NCBI GenBank assembly: GCA_016271365.2
Contig: CM028130.1
Coordinates: 465,963,501 to 466,027,500 of the forward strand
Source of the DNA: Neoceratodus forsteri
Taxonomy: Eukaryota > Chordata > Ceratodontiformes > Ceratodontidae
Length of the DNA: 64,000 nt
Reading direction: 5' to 3'
The notes below the pieces were generated by a model. The model saw only the letters and a list, made by a program, of their open reading frames with translations, searched no databases and was not told where the DNA came from. Positions 20,967-32,639 of this stretch are shown piece after piece. The first letter of the stretch is position 1, and every line of letters starts with the position of its first letter. Position numbers and translations under genes: made by a program.

Positions 20967-22060
20967 GTCTTTGTTAGAGACACTCCTCTTTTTACAGTTG
21001 GTGTTTTTATCCTTTTTTTTTTTTTTTTGGCAAAAAATCATACCTTTACTTTTTGTGGAGCACTGTATTTAAGTATGTATTTAGGTCACGGTAGCTATCG
21101 CAATTGTGCCCTACCTTCATTCGAGACTTTGTGGCCGTTCTTCGTGGGAGTTATGTTGTGCATTTTGGAATTTTAGGATCAACCAGATATGTTTTTAAAA
21201 TTGTGCAAATGCGGTTTTCTTTTGTAGAAAAAACGAACAAACAACAAAACGAATAGGTGTCCCGGTCCCGAGATGAAAAGCCATCATGTTTGTTGTACTG
21301 CTTGGCTCTGCACTCCTTGTAGGTGGGCTAATCAGGATACAGCTCTTATTTGATTGAGGTGGTGCGTGTTTGTCATAGTGGCAAATTATAACTGGATCAA
21401 GCAATGGGAAAAATTGCTGACCAGTTATAATACCCTTACTGCAATTTCTAGTACTTTCTTTTTCAGCATAGTATGAGAATAAGAGCATCCTATAACTCTT
21501 CCCTGTCTCTCCCCATGCCTCTCCCTCTTACACTACTCTTTCTCCCCCCCCCCATAACACAACACCCCCATAACACAACACTAACTGATAACTTACTTGG
21601 GTAGCAGTAACAAGGAAACAAACAATATGGAGACAAAAACACAGAATGTTTTTAACACTGAATACAGTTCTCATCTTGGAGCAGAAGTGTGTCAAACCCA
21701 CTCAGATGGTAGAGTTCTCCCTAGTCCAGGACGATTGCACTGTCTAAGTACTGGTCAATGAGCTAGCTGAAGAGCAAAGCCCAATGACCCTCAGTGAGAT
21801 GCAATGCACTGGCTTTACTGGCCAAACAACTTTCATTCCCCCCCATTCCTAAGTTGTTGAGACACTTTTGTTAGTCCTGTGGACATGCCAGTCTGTCTGT
21901 GGCACCTGAGTGCTGCAGGCAACATGTATAAGTGCCCATTACAGCCCAGATAGGTGCTGTACAGTCTAGTGATTTAAGCCATAATCTTTTACTCCTGTTT
22001 AAGTAAACAGCCAACCTAGTTGTCCACATTCTGAATGGCATTACAGTTTTTGATTGTTTT
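20967..22060. other. No gene recognised
   Basis: AT-rich single-copy-looking sequence with a poly-T (about 21011-21028) and a poly-C run (about 21544-21552). I see no domain, TIR or RNA gene. Confidence 0.5.
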
Positions 22061-22067
22061 CTGCACA

Positions 22068-22068
<1 letters not shown>

Positions 22069-22121
<53 letters not shown>

Positions 22122-22170
22122 ATATGTATGTGTATATATATCTATATCTATATATATATATATATATATT
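22069..22170. repeat. TG/TA compound microsatellite
   Basis: A GT run, then alternating TA and GT runs, then a long TA stretch. Confidence 0.95.
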
Positions 22171-23846
22171 TAGAGGGCATCTAGGCCCATATTGCTTGCA
22201 AGACTGGTGCTGCTGGCAAAACGCTTAGGTTCTGCCTATGTGTCCCCTCCACACACACATACATACTACCATGGAGCAAGCAGTGTGCCACTGGAGATGA
22301 GAGACACTATGGATGAGAACTCTAGTGCTGGAGGATATGCCGGGGATGTGTCCCTCACATTGCTGAAATGACTTGAGTTGTGGGTGTTCACCCTTCTGAA
22401 GGTTGTCTATACAAAGGGGAGAGCATGCTTCCAGCCAGCTCATTGGCCTGAATCTCTGGGCTGCAGGCCCCCCCAGCTGTTGCATTAATTTCTCTGTTCG
22501 TGATCAACCATGGCCTTAGATGCTAGCAAAGAACAAAAGGCAAGGGAAGTCTGCACATTCTGGTGAAACCCTTCTGTGCTCAATTCTTATAATATTAGAG
22601 ATGAGCTCCCCAGTTGTGTCTGGAATGTGGGTGTGTTTATTGACCCTTATTCTGTTCAACTAGCGCTTTGTTACTCCACCCTCACCACCACCACCACCAG
22701 TTAAATGGCATATTTAAAAGTAATCACAGGGAATGTGGGGTAGAGCCACAAGCAACAGGCAGACCAGTGAAACAGTTAGCTAACCTCAGATGACCCAGCA
22801 TGTTTAAGCTGTAGCCAGAGTTCTTATTGTCCATATATACTATGCTGAATAGTCCACTTTTTTAAAGGCACCCATTCCGCAGTTTTGTTGGTCACAATCA
22901 TCTGCTTGCATGCAGCTGCTGACTTGGTACCCCTGCACTATTGCGTTGACCACACCCAATCTAGTGCAGGTTGAAAGGAAGTATTGGGGGGTTAGTTATG
23001 CAGGTGGGGAGCCAAGTGGCCTTGGGCGTGAAAGAAGCAGCATGTTCAGTGCCATGGTGGACTGTAAGTCATTCCATTATGAATAAAAGGATCAGGACAA
23101 TAGTGATGGCAGTGTTCTTCATTTAAGCCCATTAAGTTGTTCCACAAGGACTGACAATCTGTGGAGACAGTGGGCAGTAAAATTAGGGATGTGCAGAACC
23201 TGTGTGGGTGAAACCGAGCCATCCTGAACACATACGGCTTGGTTTCCATGACACCCAAGCTGAACCTTGCCAGCTCTGCTTGGATCTCAGCTTCCTGTTC
23301 TTTTTTTTTTTTCTCCTCCCCAGCCTCCATAGCTTACATGCCTGTCATGTAACAGGCTTAAGACGAGCTAGAAGAGGTCAAGGGGTGCCGAGGGGTGTCC
23401 ATGCGCAGCATAGATACTCCAGTTTGCACATGTGCAAACCACAGTATATATAGAAGCACAGCTGTAGTCTTCATGCCAATTGCATCTCTGCTTATGGTGG
23501 GATGCATTTATGTTGGTGCTGTGCCTTGCAAGAACAGGAACCTTGCCACTCCATTTTCAGCTTTTCTGTCTTTTAACCCATTTTACCCATTAGCACCATT
23601 TGGCATCAGAATCATCCATTGCTTAACCTGACCCAAAATGTCAGCATCAGATAGAATGAGCTAATTCTCGGGGAGAATCAGGGAGAGGGAAGGGGAAACT
23701 AGGGGGGAAAAAAAGCACTTTTCTGTGAGGATGGGTTGGAGACTGTGTGTGTGTGTGGGGGGGGGGACGTGCTAGACATTAGCTGACAGAGACGGACAAA
23801 ATTAATAGGGCTGGTAGTATAAGGTTTGAGTAAAGAACTGTGAAGG
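22171..23846. other. No gene recognised
   Basis: Mixed sequence with short open frames only. The longest, a minus-strand stretch rich in K and E near 23300, comes from a poly-T/C tract and has no family match I know. Short CCA repeats lie at about 22685. Confidence 0.5.
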
Positions 23847-23847
23847 A

Positions 23848-24055
23848 GCTTGGTACATCCAGCAGACCAGGGTTTGATTCCCACAACCTACTCGTGTATG
23901 CTGTGTGCTGTGCAGCATAGCTGAGAGGTAAAGAGAGTGGGTACATCCAGCAGACCTGGATTTGATTTTCACAACCTCCACTTGCATACAGTCTGACTCT
24001 GAGCAAGTCACTGACTTAACCACCCCAGTGCTCCTGGGTTGCCCCTAAAAACAAG
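23848..24055 (+). mobile_element. Two tandem partial CORE/MIR-like SINEs
   Basis: Two heads in direct repeat share GGTACATCCAGCAGACC and a B-box-like motif (GGGTTTGATTCCC near 23869; GGATTTGATTTTC near 23959). The first breaks off after about 70 bp. The second continues into the core (GACTCTGAGCAAGTCACTGA) and into GCTCCTGGGTTGCCCCTAAA, a diverged version of the shared SINE/LINE tail. CR1-D follows directly. Confidence 0.7.
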
Positions 24056-24059
24056 CACT

Positions 24060-26588
24060 TGTAATCTACAGACCTCCAGCACAAGGGGAGGAGATCGACA
24101 AGGTTCTGGTGGAAGTCATCCAAAAGACTGCAACTGAGGGGGAGGTATTGTTAGTGGGGGACGTGAATCTGCTGGATGTAGATTGGGGCATCCCAGCTTC
24201 AGCTTCAGCTAGGAGCAGTGACATCCTGGACTCCCTGCAGGGAGTATTCCTCAGGCAACTAGTAAGAGAGGCCACTGGTGGGGGAGCAATACTGGACCTT
24301 GTACTCACCAATGGAAACAGTCTTGCAGATGTCCTAGTGGGTGGCCATGGGGGACCAGTGCTCACCAAATGGTGTGGTTCAGTATAAATACTGTGGCAGA
24401 GTTTAACCACATAAAGGCAAGGATCCTGGGCTTCAGGAGGGCTGCTTTTACAAAGATGGGGGAATGCCTCAGGGGTGCCCTGACAGGGGGGCAGGACCTG
24501 GGTGAAGTGGAGGAACAGTGGGCAAAACTTAAAGGGGCCATAGCGAAGGCAACAAACCTCTGTGTTAGAGGAAAAAGAGACCGCTGTGGTTCTCAAATGA
24601 AGTGACTGAAGGTTAGGCCAAAAAGTTAGCATTCAGGAGGTATAAGGAGATGCAGAGGGAGGAGAATAGGGAGGTGTTTCACAAGAAGCAAAGGGAGGCT
24701 GGGAAAGCAGTTAGGAGCACAAAGGCGCAATCAGAGGAGAAATAGCCCAGGCTGTGAAAAAAGGGGACAAGATATTTTTCAGGTACATAAGTGAAAGGAG
24801 AAAGACCGGAGAGGGATTGTAAGGCTAAAGAGGGAAGGGGAGGAGTGTGTGGAGGGGGACCAGGAAAAAGCAGGCATCCTGAACAAATATAGTTGTTCGG
24901 TATACACAGAGGAAGGGGAAGGTGGGGTGAACCACGGTTAAGTGATAGGAGCATCAAAGGAAGGGAGGTGGACAGTAGTCCATTTCTAGAAGAGAGAGTC
25001 CTGAAGGAACTCACAAATCTGCAAGTGAACAAGGCAATGGGACCAGACTGGGTACATCCAAGGATATTCAAGGAGCTTAGTGAGGTGCTGGCTACACCAC
25101 TGACAGTCCTGTTCAACCACTCACTGGAGACAGGTATGGTTCCAGAGGACTGGAGGAGGGCAGATATAATCCCATTTCACAAAAGTGGTAGCAGGGAGGA
25201 GTCTGGCAACTACAGGCTAGTCAGCCTGACTTTGGTGGTAGGTAAATTAATGGAATCCCTACTGAAGGAAAGGATTAAGAAATATCTAGAATCCAATGAC
25301 TTGCAGCATCTGAGGCAGCATGGATTCACTGGGGGGACATCATGTCAAACAAATCTGATATATTTTTTTTGACTGGGTGACCAGGGAATTAGATCAGGGT
25401 GGAGTGGTGTACGTGGCTTACCTAGATTTCAGTACAGCCTTCAACACTGTTCCACATAAGAGACTCATAAGCTAGACTGCCTGCGAGTGGGTCCTAAGGT
25501 GGTTAACTGGGTAAGAAATTGGGGGGATAGGCGACAGAGGGTGGTGGTAAATGGAGGTCATTCCAAGGAAGGGAAGATGAACAGCAGGGTGCCACAAGTG
25601 GCAGTATTGGGACCAGTCCTCTTTAATGTCTTTATTAGCAACATTGCAGAGGGGTTAGAAGAGAAGGTATGCCTTTCTGCAGATGATACAAAGATCTGAA
25701 ACAGGGTAGACACTCCGGGGAATACAGAGGGATCTAGGAAAGCTTGAGGAGTCATCAAGACCATGGCAACTAAATTTCAATGCAAAGATGTGCAAAATCA
25801 TGCACTTGGGGCACAGGAACCCAGGGGCAGATTACAAGATGAGAGGAGTGGTACTGGTGACCACCAAACAGGAAAGAGACCTGAGGTAACCATATCTCAT
25901 GACCTAAAGGTGGACAAACAGTATTACAAGGCAGTGGGAAGAGCCAGTGGGATGCTAGGGTGCATAGGGAGGGGTATCACCAGCAGAAAGAAGGTGGTTT
26001 TACCACTGTACACACCATTAGTGAGACCTCATCTAAAGTACTGCTCCCAGTTCTGGAGACCGCATCTCTGGTAGGACATAGATAGAGTAGAGGCAGTCCA
26101 GAAGAGGGCAACTAGAATGGTGCAGGTTCTGCACCAAAAGCCCTATGAGGAGATACTAAAGAACCTCAATATATACACCCTGGAGGAAAGGATGGAGAGG
26201 GGGATATGATATAGACTTTCGGATACATCACAGGTAGAAAGAAAGGTTCAAGAGGGTAGCATTTTGCACAGAAAAAGATGTTCAAGAACAAGGGGTCATG
26301 CTATGAAGCTGGAGGGAGGTAGACTCAGGGGAAACATGAGAAAATACTTTTTCACAGAAAGAGTGGTGGTTGCCTAGAACAGCCTCCAGAGGCGGTGGTG
26401 GGGGCAAAAACTGTGACGAAATTCAAGAATGCATGGAATAGGCACAAAGGAACCATAGTGGGTAGAAAAGGGTGAGTAAAAGCTGGAGATCAAGTTGGGT
26501 CTGCGATATTACAGTTGGTAGAGAAAGTGGTCAGACTAGGTGGCCCAAGCCATCTTTATCTGCCATCAAATTCTATATTTCTGTTTTG
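24060..26588 (+). pseudogene. CR1-D, 5'-truncated CR1 LINE (EN-RT to 3' tail)
   Basis: Starts inside the endonuclease (EVLLVGDVNLLDVDW; AILDLVLTNGNSLADV at 24109-24387). A 159-residue frame follows (24893-25372) with LQVNKAMGPDWVHPRIFKEL, PEDWRRADIIPFHKSGSREE and RQHGFTGGTSCQTNLI. Next come the RT catalytic region 25487-25699 (QVAVLGPVLFNVFISNI, SADDTKI, where the usual F before ADD is S) and the C-terminus to about 26400. The 3' tail ends near 26580 in TTTATCTGCCATCAAATTC. Frameshifts and stops throughout. It abuts the SINE pair on its left. Confidence 0.85.
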
Positions 26589-27244
26589 CCTATTGGGCCT
26601 CACTTAGTTACCAAAACAATAAGACACACACACACGCACCAAAAACAAGAGGAGACTGTGTGTGTGTTTGGGTGGAGGGGGGTTATCACATGCCACTCCC
26701 AAATATTCGCTGTCGGACTCTAAATAAAAAAGTGGCCATGAATCCAAACTGAAAAACCAGAACCAAAACCAGGAGTGATTTGGCAAAGCCAAAACCAAAA
26801 CCTCCCCAGTTTTTCACACCTCTAAGTAAAATATTCCCGGGCACTAGTTTGGTTTCTCAGTCTATTAATGAGAGTAGTTGTCTAAAGAAAAGGTTCACCA
26901 TGGGAGATGCAATTTTATATGTCCACAGCATCCTTCTTGCACATGAAATGCTTTGCAGGGCTGAGTGTTCAACGTGCAGGAGTCCTACTAGATGGGAACA
27001 AATTTGCAGATCATTTATGGAGCTCTAATTTAGCTTAAGCGGCTGAGGCAAATTGCAAGGTCCCTTTATCTGTGGTGATTATAAGTTTGGCTGGGTAGAG
27101 TAACTTGAATTTGATGGCTGCTGCATAAAGTTTAGATTTTATATCTTTATGCTCCACTTTGCTTTGCACATGTCTAAGAGCTCAAATCATTTAATAGGAA
27201 GATGCATTGCTCTTTCCAGAAGATCTCTTTGGCCACCCTCACTT
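26589..27244. other. No gene recognised
   Basis: Low-information sequence with a short ACAC run near 26625. Nothing in it matches a family I know. Confidence 0.5.
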
Positions 27245-27605
27245 TGGTTTATATGTAACTTTTATTGAGAACATTTAAAAGCCAGAAGATATTTGAGGGT
27301 GGCTTTTCTCCAGGCTGAGGTATCAGGTGGAGAGCCTGATGTGCTGTTTCCACAATATAGGAGGCTTCACTGGGGGAAGGGCCAGCTACTTTTTCACACA
27401 GTTTATGAATAGAAAGTACAGTGTCTGGACCTTCTGTCCTTTCCGGTAGTCTGACCACCACCAGGTTGTTGTGGCGGCTTCTCCCCTCTGCGTCTCCTAG
27501 TCACTCCTGTGGCTTGCTGATTTTCTCCACATTTGTATGAGTTCAGTGTCTTGCTGGGCAGCCCTGTCCTCCAAAGAGCGAATCCTGCTCCATGTCTGTT
27601 AACTT
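27245..27605 (-). pseudogene. L1-type ORF1 remnant (RRM-like domain)
   Basis: The minus strand reads RSRHNNLVVVRLPERTEGPD followed by SEASYIVETAHQALHL and PPSNIFWLLN. This is the order of the L1 ORF1 RNA-binding protein: the R-R-N-N-(I/L) entry, then the ...ERAHR... block of the C-terminal domain. It binds LINE RNA as a chaperone. The upstream part (ELTRKLTDMEQ) looks like the end of a coiled coil. No linked ORF2 is nearby, so this is an isolated relic. Confidence 0.65.
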
Positions 27606-27680
27606 GCGGGTTAGCTCGTCGTTCGCTGTTTATTTTTTTTTATTTTGTTTTTATTCGTTTATAAGAAAATCTCTCATACA

Positions 27681-28631
27681 CTTAATGCAGGGTTTTAAAT
27701 AATTGATTAGCAATTTTTTTTTCCTGGGACAATACTAACTGTACAGAAAGTATTTATATAGGTTTACATAGATACATAGATACATAGACAGTGTCGGCAG
27801 ATAAGGGCCTATGGCCCACCCAGTCTGCCCATTTGAGCTTGTAAGTTCAGTTTATGTTTTCCTAGAAGTCTGTTGCACCTTACCCCTGACCTCCAGAATT
27901 CCTTTATGTCTATCCCATGCATTCTTAAATTCCGTGATTGTTTCAGCCCCCACCACTTCCTCTGGCAGGGTTCCACTTGTCCACCACCCATTCTGTGAAG
28001 AAATTCTTCCTCATGTTTCCTCTGAATCGTCCTCCCTCCAACTTCATCCCATGCCCTCTAGTCCAGGAACATCTTTTTCGTTTGAAAATAGTGTATTCCT
28101 GCACCCTGTTCCTCCCGGTAAGATACTTGTATGTCTCTATCATATCACCTCTTTCCCTCCTCTCCTCCAGGGAGTACATGTTCAGTTCCTTCAACTTGTC
28201 TTCATAGGACTTGTGATGCAATCGATGCACCATCTTTGTTGCCCTCCTCTGAACCTTCTCTACCCTGTCTATGTCCCTACGTAGGTATGGTCTCCAGAAC
28301 TGTACACTGTACTCCAGGTGGGGCCTCACTAGTGTCTTGTATAGCGGAATTATGACCTCCCTTTTCCTGCTGGTGATGCCCCTGCCTATACATCCCAGCA
28401 TCCTATTTGCTTTACCTGCTGCCTTGTCACACTGTGTCCCTACCTTGAGGTCATCAGAGATGATAACCCCAAGATCCCTTTCCTGCTTGGTGTATGCTAT
28501 ATCCTCACCCCTTTCTAGAAGTGTTATGTTAAACGCAGTGAGGCAAGTGCTATACATTTTTACAATGTTTTAGCACTTTTATGAGCAAAACGCTAATCAA
28601 TTTTTAGAGTTAAATAAAACCCTGTAATGCA
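27681..28631. repeat. Inverted repeat arms flanking CR1-E
   Basis: The left arm at 27681-27717 (TTAATGCAGGGTTTTAAAT, then GATTAGCAATTTTT) is inverted at 28592-28631 (GCTAATCAATTTTT, then AAATAAAACCCTG). The CR1-E insertion lies between. The pair is probably the remnant of a small palindromic element interrupted by CR1-E. Confidence 0.4.
27765..28505 (-). mobile_element. CR1-E, CR1 3' fragment of the CGGCAGATAAGGGCCTA subfamily
   Basis: A minus-strand frame (27943-28557) reads [73 protein letters not shown] and FRGNMRKNFFTEWVVDKWN, essentially an intact CR1 C-terminus. The tail, at the low-coordinate end, has ATACATAGATACATAGACAG repeats. Its wording matches the CR1 tail inside HB2 (57818-58398) and differs from CR1-B/C/G, so it belongs to a separate, apparently young, subfamily. 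Confidence 0.85.
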
Positions 28632-28914
28632 TGATGCACTTAAACATACACATATTTTAAACCGTACTATATGTTTACATTAGGAAACAAAGTTGATGTA
28701 CCTAGTTTTGTACCTTAAGTGGGAGGTCATACAACTTAGTGAGATAACACTATCCCTGAACTATAGAACCAGGTATAATCCTACCAACAGTCTGCCATGC
28801 AACATCTTTGACCTATAGCTCGTATATAGAAAACTGCATGCGGTATTCCCAGGATAGTCTAGTGGCTCTGTGGTCTCAAAACCTAAATGGCTTCAACACA
28901 TAGGGTATTCCGGA

Positions 28915-29432
28915 TTATTCATTTATTCATTACAAATCGGGTTTACAACCTTTGAGTCAGAGACTCATTTAAAAAAGGCACCTCATCGCAGGAGGGGCAG
29001 ACATCAAGACAGTTATTACAGTGCAGATTAAAACAGAGGATAACATTACAGGTGCAATAAAAGGAACATTTAACATTGATACACTTAGGTTACATAATGT
29101 AGTAGTTTGTATGTTACTTAGGTTACATAATGTTACAAAATTGTGATTTACACTCTTGGATGTAGTAGGTCTTCAGAGAAGACAGCGGGTGACATCCCTG
29201 TTTGGACCTAGTAGGGAAGGAGTAGGTCTGTGGGAGGGAGAGGCTGTCCAGTGGTCGTTGTCGAGCCAGGGGGCAAGGTGGGCGGGAACCACAGGTTACA
29301 ACAGGGGGTTAGTTGCATCTACAACAGCAGGTATTAAAGATATGGTTCCGAAGGGCTGTTTTGAAGGAGCCAGTTTTTGGCAAGTTGGATTAAGACTGAG
29401 CCCCCACCCCCAGAATCCGTGAACAGTTTTGT
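28915..29432 (-). mobile_element. Jockey-superfamily LINE 3' end fragment
   Basis: Begins at its 3' side with GGGTTTACAACCTTTGAGTC, closely resembling the 3' edge of the LINE at 43148 (CCTTTGAGTCGGGGCTCG). Minus-strand residues before it (KLAPSKQPFGTISL, PTLPPGSTTTTGQPLPPTD) align in position with the C-terminal tail of that LINE. Heavily decayed and 5'-truncated. Confidence 0.5.
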
Positions 29433-29567
29433 GGTCCATTATTCAAACAAACTCTAATCAGAGCCAATATGGCTGCAAAATGATGTTAGTGAATGTTCAT
29501 GATATCAGGAATTAGTATGGTGTTTTGTTGTTAAAGGTTCTATTTGAAATTTGTCATATTACATGTA

Positions 29568-31303
29568 GGGCCAGATATTCAAAACTTTGCGCCAGGCAAA
29601 AACTGTTTACGCAGGTTTAGCGTGGGATTAGTGTGGGTTTGCTATATTCAGAAGGCCAAATAGCACACATAAACTGCATTAGCGCTGGGAAAAATCATAA
29701 TGTATGCAAGGGGCAAACTGAGTGGGTGGGTACAGGAATACAGGCACAACGCTATATTCATTGACTAGCGCCGCACAAAGTGGTTTTGCACGACTTAGCA
29801 CGACACTTAGCATGGTGCACATTACCGCCCAGAAAAAGGTATTCTTAACCCTGGGCAATCAGCTTTGCACGACATTATGGCTTTGCGCAGCTTTGTGCAA
29901 CCCTAACAAATAAATATGACACATAGATAAAGCCAGACATAGAGGAAACCTGCCGCTCACTGATGGCTTCACAATGATGCCATCATCTGCCACCAGTCCC
30001 AGCCATGCCAGGCAGTAAGTGGTGACCCTGCTGCCAGTGGACAGCATGGCAGTGTGGCCATACAACAAACACCTGTGGACCACTCTTCTGTGGACACCAA
30101 CAGATGCCAGCATACACATGCAGCACTGTGGGCATGGAGGATGTTGAGGGGAGGGTGTACAGGTGGCCAGGCTGTGCCACAGACCAGGTGTGGCCACAAG
30201 GCTGGGACACATCATGCAGTGCACATGGGCCAGTATTGGGAATACCCCAACACCAGTGTGCCTTTCTTAAAATATATGCCCCCCTGGCCACATACTGCAC
30301 AGCTATACAACTGCCACAGCACACAAAGCCGGACATGTATATGTCACTGTGAGCATCCCATGCCAGAGGTGCATCTGTGGGTCACACAACGATGTAACAG
30401 TAATGTCCACTGTCAGTAAATGCCTGCATGTTGGGCCTGTCACTGTGTATAGTGCAGTCATCAGCACTGTCCTAGACACCATAGGCAGTGCTGTGTCCAC
30501 AGACTACTGGCCCCCTTGCTACTGTAGTGTCTGCTGTGTACTGTAGCATAACCTACAGTGTGACAGTTGCATGCAGCACCACCACCATCTGTGCCTATGC
30601 TGTGTTGTCCCAGTACAGCTGCAGGCAGCAGCACATGTGAAAGTACAGTGTTCAAAACTGTATAATATTCCCTGAACTGTTTGCGCAGCGCTAACACGTT
30701 TGCGTGGGTTTAGCGCAGGGCTAAACCATTAGCCTGGTGCAAACTGCATGCAAATCAGGGCATAATGAGATGCTAATGTGGATGTTTGCCCAGAGGCTAC
30801 CTAAGTAGGCTCATTTGCATGTCACTTTTGAATATGGCAAAGTTTAGCACCGGGTAAACATGTTTGCACCGGGCTAACAGTTTAGCCCTGCACTAAACCC
30901 GCACAAACATGTTAGCGCTGCGCAAACAGTTGGGGAAATATTATACAGTTTTGAACATTGTACTTTCACATGCGCTGCTGCCTGCAGCTGTACTGGGTCC
31001 ACACATTTGCTGGCACACACAGTGGCCACATAGTTCACCTCTACCTACCTTCACGTTGTTGTGCATTGTGCTGCTGTTGTGGTTTGCACTTCCTGGTTGC
31101 TATATTCAGAGCTGTCTTATTCCAGGGCTAAGTTTGCCCTGCACTCCCAGCCCAATTTGCCTGGCCTAATTTCCATGCTATATTCAGAAGCTGTTTGCCT
31201 CGGGCTATTCCTTTTGAATATAGCTTGCTTTGTGCTCCAGGCTAAGTTTGCCCGCTGGGCAGTGCTAATTTAGCCCCGGGGCAAAGTTTTGAATATCTGG
31301 CCC
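29568..31303. mobile_element. HB3, non-autonomous Harbinger-related element
   Basis: The ends are inverted copies of GGGCCAGATATTCAAAAC, followed by TTTGC, one G longer than and otherwise similar to the HB1/HB2 ends. Flanking trinucleotides are GTA and ATA, so the duplication is imperfect. No transposase or Myb-like frame is present. Ends and centre are full of GTTTGCGC/GCTAAAC-type words. The middle carries the same ATGCAAAT...ATTTGCATGT...TGAATAT arrangement as the divergent regions of HB1 and HB2. Probably mobilised in trans by a relative of HB1/HB2. Confidence 0.7.
30611..30997. repeat. Internal ~390-bp palindrome of HB3
   Basis: Arms of about 130 bp (30611-30740 and 30865-30997) are inverted copies, including CAGCTGCAGGCAGCAGCACATG on one side and its inverse on the other, and the TTTGCGCAGCGCTAACA block. 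The spacer holds ATGCAAAT (about 30749) and ATTTGCAT (30813-30820). Confidence 0.8.
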
Positions 31304-31359
31304 ATAATGTGGCATACAGTGTTGTATATCAAAGAGATATTAGCAGTCTGTTACTAGCG

Positions 31360-32297
31360 TCACACTCCTCAGGATATGAGGAGGCTCATAAAGTTACAAC
31401 TGGTAATAAAGGTAATAAAAAGTTTAACATCAAACCTGGTATTAACTACTCACAAGGCAATATTTTCAACAGTTGGTTAGTGCATGTAATTATAAAACAA
31501 AAGCTTTACATATAAACCACAATATCAGGAAATATAAATTTATATAGAAGTCCATTTTGCAAATGTTGGGGTGAAGCACTGAAGATATAAAATGTTCAGG
31601 TGTTCATATATATACTCCTTCTCTTGAGAGACATTTTCTCTAGCACTGTGGATCAATGAACTCTGTGAAATAAAATACAAATGTCAGGCATGTATTCTAA
31701 GAAACAATAAACAGCAGGACATTATTATATCAGATGCCCATTTAGTCATAATCATAATACAATAAAAAAAAACTTATTGCATAGTACAGTATGCCATCTT
31801 TATATGCTATAAATAAAGACTGTCTATAGAAATCTTACAGAAAGTGCACAAGTTCAAAGCAATCATTCACACCTGGGCTATACTATAGCAAACCCTCCAA
31901 GGTATAGATCCATTATGCCTGAGCATCTGATATAATAATGTCCTGCTTTTTGTTTTAGAATAGATTCCTGACATTTGGAATCATTGTACTGCAGAGTTCA
32001 TTGGTTCCACAGTGCTAAAGAGAATTTCTGTCAAGAGAAGGGATATAGAAATTAATTGTACATTTTATATCCTCAGTACTTCACCCCAACATCCACAAAA
32101 TGGATTTCTATATACATTTATATTTCCTGATATTGTAGATCTTATGTAAAACTTTTTTTCTAATTACGTGCACTAACCAACTATGAAAATATGCCTTGTG
32201 GGTAGTTTATACCAGGTTTGATATTATACTTTTCATTACTTTAATTGCTGGTTGTAATTGTACAAGTGCCTCCTCATATCCTGAGGATATGTCACAT
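31360..32297. repeat. ~0.94-kb foldback element (long imperfect palindrome)
   Basis: Outer arms begin CTCCTCAGGATATGAGGAGG at 31365 and close with the inverse near 32290. The match runs inward for about 370 bp on each side, through AACCTGGTATTAACTAC, ATCAGGAAATATAAAT, TTGGGGTGAAG and GCAGGACATTATTATATCAG (31711-31731, inverse at 31925-31945). It ends at a roughly 190-bp AT-rich loop. There are mismatches throughout but few indels. No open frame or transposase. If transcribed it would fold into a long hairpin. Confidence 0.85.
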
Positions 32298-32369
32298 TTG
32301 TTGTTTTAAATGTTTAATTTGTACACATCACTGGTAATATAAGAGCATTTCTTCATTAAGTTACTAACT

Positions 32370-32398
32370 CTGATGAAGCTCCGCTTCTGGACTGAAAC
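32370..32398 (+). ncRNA. Hammerhead-ribozyme-like core motif
   Basis: CTGATGA (32370-32376) is followed by a small stem, AG-C-TCC paired with GGACT around a 6-nt loop with one bulged C, and then GAAAC (32394-32398). This is the order of the hammerhead core: CUGAUGA, stem II, GAAA. Such motifs are known in Penelope-like retroelements of amphibians. I cannot form good stems I and III: instead ACTAAC (32363) pairs directly with GTTAGT (32399), which would be a plain hairpin. So this may be a dead or partial copy. Confidence 0.3.
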
Positions 32399-32423
32399 GT
32401 TAGTTGTGTTTGCTCCAATCTGG

Positions 32424-32632
32424 TGTAGCATTGCTCCCTGCTATTCATTGCACTGCTGTACTTTTGTTGTTCTGAGTATTCATCCTATAAATTTGCATAT
32501 GTTTTTTTTATGAAACGGGTTTAAAGTTTTACTACTGACTATGGAATAAAGCTGCTTTTTATTTGATGTACAGTATGAATGGTAAGTACACAAATGTGCA
32601 ATAGTAAATGAATAGCAGGGAGCAATGCTACA
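32424..32632. repeat. Inverted repeat next to the hammerhead-like motif
   Basis: TAGCATTGCTCCCTGCTATT (32426) recurs inverted as AATAGCAGGGAGCAATGCTA (32611-32630), with flanking similarity on both sides. The arms are about 40-50 bp around a 110-bp spacer. Inverted terminal pieces are common in Penelope-like elements, so this may belong with the ribozyme-like motif. Confidence 0.55.
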
Positions 32633-32639
32633 ATAGATT

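Noticed and set aside
23046..23330. A possible host coding exon (K/E-rich minus-strand start)
   Set aside because: The charged stretch is translation of a poly-T/C tract and the rest has no recognisable domain or splice structure.
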